Source: Mogibacterium sp. (lineage in GTDB: Bacteria > Bacillota > Clostridia > Peptostreptococcales > Anaerovoracaceae). From it: a stretch of 64,000 nt of DNA. Made by a program: the position numbers and the translations under genes. Positions 43,332 to 52,885 of this stretch are shown piece after piece. The notes beneath the pieces were generated by a model that searched no databases, was not told where the DNA came from, and saw only the letters and a program-made list of their open reading frames with translations. Numbering within the stretch: the stretch's first letter is position 1; every line of letters begins with the position of its first letter. The DNA is taken from contig JAFRKO010000027.1 of assembly GCA_017431685.1 (NCBI GenBank), forward strand, positions 1 through 64,000, written 5' to 3'.

Positions 43332-44231
43332 ATGGTAAAAGAGAAATACATGGAGAAAGCCAACGTTCTTATCGAGGCTCTCCCTTATATACAGCGTTTC
43401 AACCGCAAAATAATAGTTATCAAGTATGGCGGCAGTGCCATGATAGATGATGAATTGAAGATGCATGTGATAGAGGACGCGGTGTTGCTTAAGCTTGTCG
43501 GATTCAAGCCTGTTATCGTGCATGGCGGAGGCAATGAGATAAGCAGCTGGATGAGAAAGACAGGCATAGAGCCCCAGTTCATCAATGGCCTTAGAGTCAC
43601 GGATGCCGATACTCTTGAGATAGCCGAGATGGTGCTCGGCAAGGTGAACAGTGATCTTGTGACAATGGCTCAGCAGCTTGGAGTAAGGGCATGCGGAATC
43701 AGCGGCAAGGATGGAAGACTGCTCACAGTAAAAAGAGCAAAGCCGGGAATGAAAGACATTGGATTTGTCGGTGAAGTCACAGAAGTGGACACAAAGATAA
43801 TCACTGATCTTCTCAACGATGACTTCCTGCCTATCATATATCCGATAGGAATGGATAAGCACGGACAGTCATACAACATCAATGGAGACCATGCTGCAGC
43901 TGAGATCGCAAAAGCATTGAAAGCTGACAAACTTGCATACCTTACGGATGCTCCGGGTGTCTGCACCGATCCTGATGATCCGGAATCGTTCATATCCGAG
44001 CTCTTTGTAGAAGAGGCTGAGAAGCTGATAGATGAAGGCATCATAACCGGCGGCATGATCCCTAAAGTGCGTAACTGCTTCCGTTCAATAGAAGGCGGTG
44101 TCAACAGGGTGCATATCCTTAACGGCAGCATTCCTCATTGTCTGCTTCTGGAGATATTCACAGACAGAGGTGTCGGCACTGTAATAATGAAAGACGGAGT
44201 AAAGTATTACAACAGAGAGAGGAGTTACTAA
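43332..44231 (+). CDS. argB: Acetylglutamate kinase
   Basis: 299 residues of an amino-acid-kinase fold: VIKYGGSAM, VHGGG, INGLRVT, KVNSDLV, TDAPGV and GGMIPKV in order. The N-terminal helix before KYGGSAM is of the longer, arginine-inhibited hexameric type, suggesting feedback control. The stop shares a base with the argD start (TAATG). Confidence 0.97.
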   Translation: MVKEKYMEKANVLIEALPYIQRFNRKIIVIKYGGSAMIDDELKMHVIEDAVLLKLVGFKPVIVHGGGNEISSWMRKTGIEPQFINGLRVTDADTLEIAEMVLGKVNSDLVTMAQQLGVRACGISGKDGRLLTVKRAKPGMKDIGFVGEVTEVDTKIITDLLNDDFLPIIYPIGMDKHGQSYNINGDHAAAEIAKALKADKLAYLTDAPGVCTDPDDPESFISELFVEEAEKLIDEGIITGGMIPKVRNCFRSIEGGVNRVHILNGSIPHCLLLEIFTDRGVGTVIMKDGVKYYNRERSY

Positions 44232-45406
44232 TGGATCGCAGCCATATCAAGGAACTTGATGCGAAGTATATTGTTCATACTTATAACCGTTACGATGTGG
44301 TCGTCGATCATGCCTGCGGCGCGGTGGTCACTGATTTCAATGGAAAGGAGTATGTGGATCTCTGCAGCGGATATGCGGCAAATTCGCTGGGATATCAGAA
44401 TGAAGCCTGGCTTGATGCCGTTATAGGTCAGCTCAGAAAAGTGCAGCATACATCGAATCTGTATTACTCAGAGCCTGGCCCTCTGGTTGCCGAAAAACTG
44501 GTGACCAGAAGCGGGCTTTGCAAAGTGTGGTTTGCCAATTCAGGAGGAGAGGCAAATGAAGCTGCGATCAAGACCGCCAGAAAATACGGCAATACTCTCG
44601 CGGATCATAAAAAGAATACGATAATTTCACTAAAGAAATCGTTCCATGGAAGAACACTGGCCACGGTGACAGCAACAGGCCTTGCAGAAGCACAGGAAGT
44701 TTTCGCGCCTCTCGTTCCTGGCTTTGTGCACGCAGAGGTAGATGATGCAGAGGCTCTCGAAAAGCTGGTCGATCAGTACGATCCATGCGCATTCCTGATG
44801 GAGCTGGTGCAGGGCGAGGGCGGAGTCCACGCTCTTGAAAAGGAGTTTGTGGAAAAGGCTGCAGAGCTGTGCAAAAGCAGAGACATCCTGTTCATAGACG
44901 ATGAAGTACAGGTAGGTATCGGCAGAAGCGGAACGCTGTTTGCTTTCGAACAGTATGGTATCAAGCCTGATATAGTCTCGTTTGCCAAGGGCATAGGCGC
45001 GGGACTTCCTATAGGAGGCATCATATGCGGACCGAAGACCTGCGATGTACTGGTGCCTGGCGATCACGGATCAACATTCGGTATGAATCCGGTAGCATGC
45101 GCAGGAGCATGCGTGGTGCTCGATACTATGGATGATGCATTCCTGGATTCAGTAAAGGCAAAGTCAGAAACTATCAGGAATGAACTGAAAAAGATGAGTA
45201 AGGTCGCAGGCCTTGACGGCCTTGGACTCATGATAGGTATCGATCTTGAAGGCATGACCGGCGCAGAGGCCGTGAGCAAATTAATGGAAGAGGGAGTTCT
45301 GGCCATACCTGCAGGACATAGACTGAGACTGCTTCCTCCGCTGACAATAAGCGATGGCGAGATAAAACGTGCACTTGACGCCCTGCGCAAAGTGCTTGAT
45401 CAATAA
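44231..45406 (+). CDS. argD: Acetylornithine aminotransferase
   Basis: 391 residues of a fold-type I, class III aminotransferase. The substrate loop NSGGEANEAAIKTAR, ELVQGEGGV, FIDDEVQVGIGRSG and the PLP lysine in SFAKGIGAGLPIG are clear. It converts N-acetylglutamate semialdehyde to N-acetylornithine. The frame extends upstream to 44138 inside argB but the ATG at 44231 has AGAGGAG before it. Confidence 0.96.
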   Translation: MDRSHIKELDAKYIVHTYNRYDVVVDHACGAVVTDFNGKEYVDLCSGYAANSLGYQNEAWLDAVIGQLRKVQHTSNLYYSEPGPLVAEKLVTRSGLCKVWFANSGGEANEAAIKTARKYGNTLADHKKNTIISLKKSFHGRTLATVTATGLAEAQEVFAPLVPGFVHAEVDDAEALEKLVDQYDPCAFLMELVQGEGGVHALEKEFVEKAAELCKSRDILFIDDEVQVGIGRSGTLFAFEQYGIKPDIVSFAKGIGAGLPIGGIICGPKTCDVLVPGDHGSTFGMNPVACAGACVVLDTMDDAFLDSVKAKSETIRNELKKMSKVAGLDGLGLMIGIDLEGMTGAEAVSKLMEEGVLAIPAGHRLRLLPPLTISDGEIKRALDALRKVLDQ

Positions 45407-45445
45407 AAAAGTGTTTTAGGACTGAAGATAGAAAGGACAGGAAAG

Positions 45446-46702
45446 ATGGAGAAGAAAGAAATCAAGAAAATCGTTCTGGCTTACTCGGGTGGACTCGACA
45501 CATCGATCATAATCCCGTGGCTGAAAGAGAACTATGATGACCCTGAGATCATCGCTGTATGCGGAAACGTCGGACAGAATGATGAACTCGACGGACTCGA
45601 AGAGAAAGCGCTCAAGACCGGTGCAAGCAAGCTGATTGTTGCTGATCTGGTCGATGAAATGGTAGAAGAGGTTATCATCCCGTCGCTCAAGATGGATGCC
45701 ACATACGAAGGGTATCTTCTTGGTACTGCATTTGCCCGTCCTATCATAGGTAAAAAACTTGCGCAGATAGCACTTGAAGAAGGTGCTGACGCTGTATGCC
45801 ACGGCTGCACGGGCAAGGGCAACGATCAGGTGAGATTCGAGCTTGCTGTTAAAAGATGGGCTCCGGGTATGAAGGTCATCGCTCCTTGGAGAGAGTGGGA
45901 CATCAAGTCAAGAGATGAGGAAATAGATTATGCCGAGGCGCATAATGTACCTCTGAAGATCTCAAGGGAGACCAATTATTCAAAGGATAAAAACATCTGG
46001 CATCTGAGCCACGAAGGTCTCGACCTCGAGGATCCGTCACTTGAGCCGCAGTATGAGAAGGAAGGCTTCCTCGAGCTGGGAGTATCGCCTCTGCAGGCAC
46101 CGGACGAACCTGAATACGTTAAGATCGCATTCGAAGAAGGCGCTCCTGTTTCAGTAAACGGCGAGAAGATGAAAGCCAGCAAGATCATTGAGAAGCTGAA
46201 CGAGATAGGCGGTAAGAACGGTATAGGAATTCTGAACTTAGTCGAGAACAGGCTCATCGGCATGAAGAGTCATGGCGTTTACGAGACTCCGGGAGGCTCG
46301 ATACTCTATGCCGCGCATTTCCAGCTTGAGACGATAACTGTCGATAAAGATACTATGCATCTTAAGCAGAAACTTGCCGTAGACTTTGCAGATATGCTGT
46401 ATAATGGAAAGTGGTTCTCACCGATGCAGGAAGCACTCACTGCGTTTGCGAATGTTGCGAACAAAAATGTAACGGGCGAAGTTACACTTAAGCTCTACAA
46501 AGGCAACATAATTCCTGCAGGTGTCACATCTCCATACTCGCTCTATTCAGAGTCACTCGCGTCATTCGGAGAGAGCGATTACGATCAGGGCCAGGCTGCA
46601 GGCTTCATCAACGCATGGGGCCTCCCGACCACAGTGCTGGCGATGAGAGAGAAGACAATGCATGATCCTACAGATATTTCACATCCGATAAAGAGAGACT
46701 GA
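45446..46702 (+). CDS. argG: Argininosuccinate synthase
   Basis: 418 residues. P-loop AYSGGLDTS at 12-20, [13 protein letters not shown], and [15 protein letters not shown] in order. It joins citrulline and aspartate at the cost of ATP. No ornithine carbamoyltransferase gene stands between argD and argG, so citrulline must be made by an enzyme encoded elsewhere or taken up. AGAAAGGACAG precedes the ATG. Confidence 0.97.
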   Translation: MEKKEIKKIVLAYSGGLDTSIIIPWLKENYDDPEIIAVCGNVGQNDELDGLEEKALKTGASKLIVADLVDEMVEEVIIPSLKMDATYEGYLLGTAFARPIIGKKLAQIALEEGADAVCHGCTGKGNDQVRFELAVKRWAPGMKVIAPWREWDIKSRDEEIDYAEAHNVPLKISRETNYSKDKNIWHLSHEGLDLEDPSLEPQYEKEGFLELGVSPLQAPDEPEYVKIAFEEGAPVSVNGEKMKASKIIEKLNEIGGKNGIGILNLVENRLIGMKSHGVYETPGGSILYAAHFQLETITVDKDTMHLKQKLAVDFADMLYNGKWFSPMQEALTAFANVANKNVTGEVTLKLYKGNIIPAGVTSPYSLYSESLASFGESDYDQGQAAGFINAWGLPTTVLAMREKTMHDPTDISHPIKRD

Positions 46703-46707
46703 TAAAC

Positions 46708-48087
46708 ATGGAAAAACTTTGGGCAGGCAGAACAGCCGGTACAACTGCAAATCTGGTAGACGAGATCAATTCTTCGATAGGCGTTGACAAAAGACTTTAT
46801 AAAAGAGACATTGCAGGAAGCATCGCTCATGCGAAGATGATGGCAAAGCAGGGCATCATTTCTCAGCAGGAGGCTGATGCTCTGGTCGAAGGTCTTAGCG
46901 GTATCGAAAGGGACATCACTTCAGGTGAGCTCGAAATCGATCTGACAGCTGAAGACATCCACATGTTCGTGGAGCAGGTGCTCACTGAAAGAATCGGTGA
47001 TACCGGAAAAATGCTTCATACAGCGCGAAGCCGCAACGACCAGGTAGCTCTTGATACAAAACTGTATTGTATAGAAGAAGCGGACAGTGTCAGGGCACTT
47101 CTGTGCGACCTGCTCAGAGTACTCGCAGATAAGGCGGAAAAGAATACAGGGGTCATACTGCCGGGTTACACTCACATGCAGCACGCACAGCCTGTTTCGT
47201 TCGGACAGCATCTGATGGCTTATGCCATGATGTGTGAAAGGGATATAAGCAGACTTGATGACTGTAAAAAGAGGATGCTTGAGAGGTCCCCTATAGGTGC
47301 GTGCGCGCTTGCCGGCACTACTTTCGATATAGACAGGGAATACGAGGCAGGCCTGCTCGGGTTTACGGGAATCGCTATGAACAGCATGGACGCGGTTTCA
47401 GACAGGGATCACTTTGTTGAGCTGATATCTGACCTGGCAATAATCATGATGCACATATCGCGCCTTTCGGAAGAGATTATAATGTGGGCAACATCGGAAT
47501 TCGGATTCATCCGCCTGCCTGACGAATACACGACCGGTTCCTCGATTATGCCGCAGAAAAAGAACCCTGATGTAGCGGAGCTCTGCAGAGGTAAGACGGG
47601 CAGGGTATATGGCGACCTTATGTCATTACTCACTACGCTCAAGGGCATGCCGCTCGCATATAACAAGGATATTCAGGAGGATAAGGAGCCTCTGTTCGAT
47701 GCAGTAGAGACTGTAAAGCTCTGCGTTGAAGCATTCATTGAGATAGTCGATGTAATGGAAGTCAACGAAGAAGCTATGTACGAGTCAGCAAAAAAGGGAT
47801 ATATCAATGCGACTGACATGGCTGACTACCTGGTAGTAAAAGGACTGCCGTTCAGAGATGCATATAATATTTCGGGAAAAATAGTGTCATATTGTCTTGG
47901 AAGAGGATGTGCTCTTGAAGAACTTCCGCTGGATGAATTCAGGCTGTTTTCGGATCTTATAGAAGAAGATATATATCAGAGGCTTGATCTCAGGACCTGC
48001 ATGGAGAAGAGAAACTCAGCAGGAGGCACAAGCCCGGATTCGGTAATGAAGCAGATCGAATACATCAGAAAATTTATAGGACAGTAG
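46708..48087 (+). CDS. argH: Argininosuccinate lyase
   Basis: 459 residues. The signature SSIMPQKKNPD lies near 280; the catalytic helices carry HTARSRNDQVALD and GYTHMQHAQPVSFG. It cleaves argininosuccinate to arginine and fumarate. The fumarate could be consumed by the dehydratase encoded just downstream on the other strand. It begins five bases after argG. Confidence 0.97.
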   Translation: MEKLWAGRTAGTTANLVDEINSSIGVDKRLYKRDIAGSIAHAKMMAKQGIISQQEADALVEGLSGIERDITSGELEIDLTAEDIHMFVEQVLTERIGDTGKMLHTARSRNDQVALDTKLYCIEEADSVRALLCDLLRVLADKAEKNTGVILPGYTHMQHAQPVSFGQHLMAYAMMCERDISRLDDCKKRMLERSPIGACALAGTTFDIDREYEAGLLGFTGIAMNSMDAVSDRDHFVELISDLAIIMMHISRLSEEIIMWATSEFGFIRLPDEYTTGSSIMPQKKNPDVAELCRGKTGRVYGDLMSLLTTLKGMPLAYNKDIQEDKEPLFDAVETVKLCVEAFIEIVDVMEVNEEAMYESAKKGYINATDMADYLVVKGLPFRDAYNISGKIVSYCLGRGCALEELPLDEFRLFSDLIEEDIYQRLDLRTCMEKRNSAGGTSPDSVMKQIEYIRKFIGQ

Positions 48088-48092
48088 TAAAA

Positions 48093-48130
48093 ACCGGTAT
48101 GGTGCAGATGCATCATACCGGTAAAGTTTT
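48093..48130. terminator. Terminator between argH (+) and the dehydratase beta gene (-)
   Basis: Perfect 9-bp stem (48093-48101 with 48114-48122) with a 12-base partly self-pairing loop. T tract follows on the plus side (TTTTATT); the A run on the left can serve the minus strand. Confidence 0.75.
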
Positions 48131-48761
48131 ATTGCAAAAGAACAGATTCAAACCGTTTACATATCTCTTCTATCTGTTTTTCTTTCTGGTCTGCGATTTT
48201 CAGCTTCTTTTCTTCAAAAAGGTTTTTGCCGCTGGTATCGATCGTTACGATAAGCGGACCGAGGTCTTTTACACGTATGCTCCAGAGTGCTTCAGGCATA
48301 CCCAGATCGAGCCATTCAACACCGGTTATTTCTTCTGTGCACAGAGCGGTGACAACAGCATTACCTGCCGGGAGCACGCAGTGCACCGCTCCGAATTCGC
48401 GGCATGCTTCAGCAGTGTGCTCGCCCATACCGCCTTTGCCTATGATGAGCCTGACACCGGCCTCCTTTATAAAATCGTATTCCAGTTTCTCCATCCTCAT
48501 AGAGGTAGTAGGGCCAATAGCGACTACTTCAAAGCCGTTCTCTTCAGTACTCCTTACTATAGGACCTGCGTGCATGAGAGCCTTGCCGTGTATATCCACA
48601 GGAAGTTCCATACCTTCTTTTACAACACGGATGTGAACATCGTCGCGTCCGGTTGCTATATCTCCTGTTATATATATAACATCTCCTGTGTGAAGGGATC
48701 TTATGTCCTCCTCAGTGAAAGGTGTGCTCAGGACGGTTTTTTCATTTATAATTTTAGTCAT
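48129..48761 (-). CDS. ttdB: Class I fumarase / L(+)-tartrate dehydratase, beta subunit
   Basis: 210 residues, the C-terminal-type subunit of two-part iron-sulfur hydro-lyases. HGKALMHAGPIVR, VAIGPTTSMRME, IGKGGMGEHT and DLGMPEALW are the conserved blocks; GPTTSMRME and the end of the chain look closer to E. coli TtdB than to classic fumarase. The ATG at 48761 has AAGGTG upstream; a start at 48794 would overlap the alpha gene. With malic enzyme next door, fumarate hydration is at least as likely as tartrate dehydration in the cell. Confidence 0.85.
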   Translation of the reverse strand: MTKIINEKTVLSTPFTEEDIRSLHTGDVIYITGDIATGRDDVHIRVVKEGMELPVDIHGKALMHAGPIVRSTEENGFEVVAIGPTTSMRMEKLEYDFIKEAGVRLIIGKGGMGEHTAEACREFGAVHCVLPAGNAVVTALCTEEITGVEWLDLGMPEALWSIRVKDLGPLIVTIDTSGKNLFEEKKLKIADQKEKQIEEICKRFESVLLQ

Positions 48762-48783
48762 TTTTCTTCCGCACCTTTCTGTC

Positions 48784-49689
48784 TCATTGTTCATATGTAA
48801 ATCCTGGGTGAGTACTGGTGGTGAAACTGAGATCTTTGTCGAAAACTATATCGCCTCTGCGATGAGTCCAGCAGCTGAAACTTACTCCGACACCAAGTGT
48901 AGCGGTATGCCTGACAGCATTCTCAATGTGCACTCCAAGCACTGAAAATTTTCCGCCCATGCCCTGAGGACCAACTCCGATGGCATTTATGCCGTCTTCA
49001 AGCAATTGCTCCATCTTTGCGGCTTTCTCGTTAGGATTACGTGAACCCACAGATCTGAAAAGAGCTTTTTTGGAAAGCTGGGCAGCTGTGTCGACAGAGT
49101 TGGCAATGCCAACGCCAACAAGAAGAGGCGGGCACGCATTCTGCCCGTATTCAGCTATGCGGTCAAGAACAAAACGGACAACGCCTTCATATCCCTCACC
49201 GGGCATCAGTACAGCTGCATGCCCCGGGAGTGAGCATCCTCCGCCGGCGAGATAGGTGGATATCGCGCAGCCATTCCACGCGGGAATTATGTTCCAGCTT
49301 ATAGAAGGAGCGCCTGTACCGATGTTATCACCTGTGTTGATTTCGTCGAAAGTTTCTACTGCATTCGGCCTCAAAGGAGTCTTCTCAGTAGCTTGCCTAA
49401 CGGCTGTTACAAGTATGGCTTGCAGCTGCTCAAGCAAAGGAAAGCGGCTGCCGCAGTCTATTCTGAACTGCACGAGTCCGGTATCCTGACACGAAGGCCT
49501 TCCGAGTTCCGAAGCGAGCCGCATGTTCTCAAACATCATGTCGTAGATGCTCTTCGCTGCGGGATCGTCCTCAGCATCTCTGAGTTCGCGGAGCTTCGAG
49601 ACGACATCGTCAGGCAGATGTATTGCCGTATAGCCTATGAATGAAGCCATGATGTCTGTCATTTTTTCAACTTGCTCATTAAGGGTCAT
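48784..49689 (-). CDS. ttdA: Class I fumarase / L(+)-tartrate dehydratase, alpha subunit
   Basis: 301 residues carrying the [4Fe-4S] cluster ligands: Cys in RPSCQDTG, Cys in GNSCWTHRRG-like FSCWTHRRG, and Cys in AGGGCSLPG. The blocks SRFPLLEQLQAIL, LRPNAVETFDEINTG and GVHIENAVRHTAT closely parallel E. coli TtdA as I remember it, but the same fold serves fumarases. AGGAGG lies five bases before the ATG at 49689. The enzyme is oxygen-sensitive, typical of anaerobes, and is transcribed divergently from malic enzyme. Confidence 0.87.
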   Translation of the reverse strand: MTLNEQVEKMTDIMASFIGYTAIHLPDDVVSKLRELRDAEDDPAAKSIYDMMFENMRLASELGRPSCQDTGLVQFRIDCGSRFPLLEQLQAILVTAVRQATEKTPLRPNAVETFDEINTGDNIGTGAPSISWNIIPAWNGCAISTYLAGGGCSLPGHAAVLMPGEGYEGVVRFVLDRIAEYGQNACPPLLVGVGIANSVDTAAQLSKKALFRSVGSRNPNEKAAKMEQLLEDGINAIGVGPQGMGGKFSVLGVHIENAVRHTATLGVGVSFSCWTHRRGDIVFDKDLSFTTSTHPGFTYEQ

Positions 49690-49710
49690 ATGCACCTCCT
49701 GTTTCGCTCA

Positions 49711-49739
49711 AGTCTATTACATAACCGGGTCGTTATCAA
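49711..49739 (-). promoter_or_regulatory. Promoter of the dehydratase operon
   Basis: On the minus strand TTGATA (complement of 49734-49739), 17 bases, TAGACT (complement of 49711-49716). Confidence 0.5.
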
Positions 49740-49761
49740 GCGGGGCGAGTCCTGATTTTTG

Positions 49762-49790
49762 TTGAATAAAGCGCCAAACAGTGCTAAAGT
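49762..49790 (+). promoter_or_regulatory. Promoter of the malic enzyme gene
   Basis: TTGAAT (49762-49767), 17 bases, TAAAGT (49785-49790) preceded by TGC, an extended -10. Back to back with the dehydratase promoter. Confidence 0.55.
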
Positions 49791-49829
49791 CAAGCATATT
49801 CCTAAAGGATAAAAGAGGAGAAAACAGCT

Positions 49830-51005
49830 ATGGATTATGCATCTGAATCAGAAAGACTTCATGAGCTCTGGAACGGAAAAATAGAAGTTATCTCAAGAGT
49901 TAATGTGGATAATAAGGACGATCTTTCGCTCGCGTATACACCCGGGGTAGCGCAGCCATGCCTCGAGATACAGAAAGATCCTTCCAGGAGTTATGAGCTG
50001 ACGAGAAGATGGAACATGTGCGCGGTTATAACAGACGGTTCTGCCGTTCTCGGCCTTGGAAATATAGGAGCCGAGGCGGGTATGCCGGTAATGGAAGGTA
50101 AATGCGTGCTCTTCAAATCATTCGCTGATGTAGATGCTTTTCCGCTGTGTATCAGGTCGCAGGATGTCGATACGATAGTGGAGACAGTCTATCAGATTTC
50201 AGGATCTTTCGGAGGAATCAATCTTGAGGATATCTCTGCGCCAAGATGCTTTGAGATAGAACGCAGACTAAAGGAGAGATGTGATATCCCTGTGTTTCAT
50301 GATGACCAGCATGGAACAGCCGTGATAGTTCTTGCCGGTCTGATAAATGCGCTTAAAATCGTCGGAAAGAAAAAAGAAGATGTAAAAGTAGTTATATCCG
50401 GTGCCGGAGCTGCAGGTATTTCTATAGGTAAAATGCTGATTTCTCAGGGGTTTGAGAATATAGTTATGAGCGATATCTGTGGTATCCTTTACAAAGGCCG
50501 GAAGGAAGGCATGAACTCCGCTCTTGAAGAAATGGCTGAATGTACTAATCGCAGCGGCGAAAGAGGTGCGCTGAAGGACGCGCTCAAAGGCGCGGATGTG
50601 TTCATAGGAGTCTCTGCACCGGGACTGGTAACTGCTGAAATGGTAAGATCAATGAATACGGATCCTGTCATTTTTGCCTGCGCCAATCCTGTGCCTGAGA
50701 TCTTTCCTGAAGAAGCAAAGGCAGGCGGAGCTGCAGTGGTATCTACCGGCAGATCGGACTATCCAAATCAGATCAATAACGTGCTCGCGTTCCCGGGAAT
50801 TTTCCGCGGAGCGTTTGACTGCAGAGCTAAGAGTATAAATGAAGAAATGAAGCTCGCGGCAGCTAAAGCTCTCGCCGGCCTTATTTCCGATGATGAACTG
50901 TCTGCAGACTATATAATACCTAAAGCATTCGATAAAAGAGTCGGCCCTGCTGTGGCAGCAGCAGTGGCAGAGGCAGCAAGAAGGACAGGCGCTGCCAGAA
51001 AATGA
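49830..51005 (+). CDS. Malic enzyme (oxaloacetate-decarboxylating, short form)
   Basis: 391 residues, the short bacterial type. AYTPGVAQPC holds the catalytic Tyr, the segment GSAVLGLGNIGAEAGMPVMEGK the lysine, HDDQHGTAVI the metal site and SGAGAAGISIGKM the dinucleotide fold. It converts malate to pyruvate and CO2 with NAD or NADP. Together with the divergent dehydratase it would turn fumarate (from arginine synthesis or aspartate) into pyruvate. AAGAGGAGA precedes the ATG. Confidence 0.95.
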   Translation: MDYASESERLHELWNGKIEVISRVNVDNKDDLSLAYTPGVAQPCLEIQKDPSRSYELTRRWNMCAVITDGSAVLGLGNIGAEAGMPVMEGKCVLFKSFADVDAFPLCIRSQDVDTIVETVYQISGSFGGINLEDISAPRCFEIERRLKERCDIPVFHDDQHGTAVIVLAGLINALKIVGKKKEDVKVVISGAGAAGISIGKMLISQGFENIVMSDICGILYKGRKEGMNSALEEMAECTNRSGERGALKDALKGADVFIGVSAPGLVTAEMVRSMNTDPVIFACANPVPEIFPEEAKAGGAAVVSTGRSDYPNQINNVLAFPGIFRGAFDCRAKSINEEMKLAAAKALAGLISDDELSADYIIPKAFDKRVGPAVAAAVAEAARRTGAARK

Positions 51006-51045
51006 AAGTTCATTAAGTTTGGGGGAATAGCCATTTAGCGGAAGG

Positions 51046-51051
51046 TATAAT
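51046..51051 (+). promoter_or_regulatory. -10 box ahead of ftsE
   Basis: A perfect TATAAT with no clear -35. RNA would start near 51058, leaving a leader of about 54 bases. Confidence 0.35.
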
Positions 51052-51111
51052 AGACCCGTATTGATCTGCGTAAAAAAGCTGAAAAATCAGTGGGAGCGGA
51101 AATTCGGGATA

Positions 51112-51987
51112 ATGATAGTATTTAATAACGTAACAAAAAAGTATGGAAACAACGTCGGACTGATAAATGCCAGTGTGCATATTAACAGCGGCGATTTTGT
51201 TTTTCTTGTAGGACCAAGCGGAGCCGGAAAAACGACTTTTATAAGATTGATCCTCAAAGAGATTGAGCCTGACAGCGGCCGTATAATCCTTGCGGGTAAG
51301 GACATTACAAAGATAAGAAAGCGTGAAGTGCCTGAGATAAGGCAGAAAATCGGAATGGTGTTCCAGGACTTCAGACTGCTTGAAAAGAAAACTGTCTATG
51401 AAAACGTGGCGTTTGCCATGGAGGTCCTCCACAAGAGAAAAAGAGAGATCAGAGAGAGAGTACCATATGTGCTCGAACTGGTAGATATAGCTGACAAGGC
51501 AAACAGATATCCGGATGAACTTTCTGCGGGAGAACAGCAGAGAGTCGGAATCGCAAGGGCACTGGTCAACAAGCCGAGAGTTCTCATCTGTGATGAGCCA
51601 ACCGGAAATCTTGATCCTATTACTGCAATGGATATCATGCGGCTGCTTGAACAGATCAACGTCAGAGGCACAACGATTCTAATGGTCACACATGCCAAGG
51701 ATATCGTAGACAAGATGAACAAGAGGGTAGTTGCGATCGACAGAGGCCATATCGTGCGCGATGAAGAGGGCAGCTACGGCTTTGAAAAGCAAATTGAAGA
51801 CGATATTTATGTACCGGGCTTTACGACATTCCTCGATCCGCGTGAACTGAGAGCAGCTCAGGCTCAGATCGACAGAAAGAACGGAAGCCAGAAGGGCAGG
51901 ACTATCACTATGCCTGATCCGATCGGCTATTATGATGACAGTCTTGTGGACACTTACCTGAACGGAGGTGAGGACGTCTATGAGTAG
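51112..51987 (+). CDS. ftsE: Cell-division ATPase FtsE with C-terminal extension
   Basis: 291 residues from the ATG at 51112. Walker A GPSGAGKTT is at 34-42; LSAGEQQR, LICDEPTGNLDP and VTHAKD complete an intact ATPase of the FtsE type. FtsE is normally about 228 residues; here a tail of some 60 residues follows the ATPase core, with conserved-looking EDDIYVPGFTTFLDPRELR and a polar end. FtsEX transmits a cytosolic signal to a cell-wall hydrolase activator, here the EnvC-like protein two genes on. A TTG start at 51061 is possible but the family begins MIVFNNVTKKY. Confidence 0.92.
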   Translation: MIVFNNVTKKYGNNVGLINASVHINSGDFVFLVGPSGAGKTTFIRLILKEIEPDSGRIILAGKDITKIRKREVPEIRQKIGMVFQDFRLLEKKTVYENVAFAMEVLHKRKREIRERVPYVLELVDIADKANRYPDELSAGEQQRVGIARALVNKPRVLICDEPTGNLDPITAMDIMRLLEQINVRGTTILMVTHAKDIVDKMNKRVVAIDRGHIVRDEEGSYGFEKQIEDDIYVPGFTTFLDPRELRAAQAQIDRKNGSQKGRTITMPDPIGYYDDSLVDTYLNGGEDVYE

Positions 51988-52870
51988 AATGGGATACAAT
52001 CTGAAACAGGCCGTATCTCAGATGGGCCGCAATAAGGGAATGTACTTTACCGCGATCCTGGCTATCACAGCTATGATGCTCATACTCGGGTTGTTCTTTG
52101 TGTCATTTGTTAATGTCAATCTTTTCGCTTCATCGTTAGAGAAGGATTACAACGTGATCCAGGTCTATCTCAAAGACGGCAACAAAACTGAGACCACAGA
52201 AGCAGTCAAAACATCACTCGGAAAGATAAGCGGCGTAGAGAAGATAGAATACGTCTCCAAGGATGAAGCTCTGGAAACTCTCAGAGAAAGATGGGGAGAC
52301 AACGGATATCTGCTGGAGAACCTTCCTGAGAACCCGCTGCCTGACTCGTATACGGTATATGTCAGTGACAAGGATGCCGCTAACATGATAGGTGAGACAG
52401 CGCCTGACCTGAAAGGCGTAGATGATGTCGTTTATTATCGTGATACGATTGAAAAACTGGCTCAGCTGTCGCATTTTATCGAAATGGGATCGATCATAGC
52501 AATGGCTTTCCTGATAATAGTATCTATCATCATAGTTGCTAATACCATTAAACTGACGGTGTTCAACAGAGAAAAAGAAATAGGCATTATGAAATACCTC
52601 GGCGCGACAAACTGGTTCGTCAGGGCGCCGTTCATCTGGGGAGGAATAATAGTCGGTATGCTGGCATCAGTGATTGCTACTGGTCTGACATATCTCATAT
52701 ACACTAAGATAACCGGGATTATCGGGTCAGACATCACCAGGATGCTTTCAATCTCTGTCATACCGGCAGAGCAGCTTACTACGACTCTTCTGACAATGTT
52801 CCTCATTCTGGGAATAGGCATAGGCATTATCGGAAGCTCGATATCCATAAAAAGGTTCCTCGACAAATAG
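51980..52870 (+). CDS. ftsX: Cell-division membrane protein FtsX
   Basis: 296 residues. Helix 1 (about 22-46), an extracytoplasmic domain (about 50-165), then three helices, the last near the C-terminus: the standard FtsX layout. The VSKDEALETLRERWGDNGYLLENLPENPLP segment of the external domain is typical. The ATG at 51980 overlaps the ftsE stop by eight bases and uses the GGAGG at 51964-51968. It recruits and activates the peptidoglycan hydrolase partner encoded next. Confidence 0.95.
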   Translation: MSRMGYNLKQAVSQMGRNKGMYFTAILAITAMMLILGLFFVSFVNVNLFASSLEKDYNVIQVYLKDGNKTETTEAVKTSLGKISGVEKIEYVSKDEALETLRERWGDNGYLLENLPENPLPDSYTVYVSDKDAANMIGETAPDLKGVDDVVYYRDTIEKLAQLSHFIEMGSIIAMAFLIIVSIIIVANTIKLTVFNREKEIGIMKYLGATNWFVRAPFIWGGIIVGMLASVIATGLTYLIYTKITGIIGSDITRMLSISVIPAEQLTTTLLTMFLILGIGIGIIGSSISIKRFLDK

Positions 52871-52885
52871 AACAGGACGCTCATA

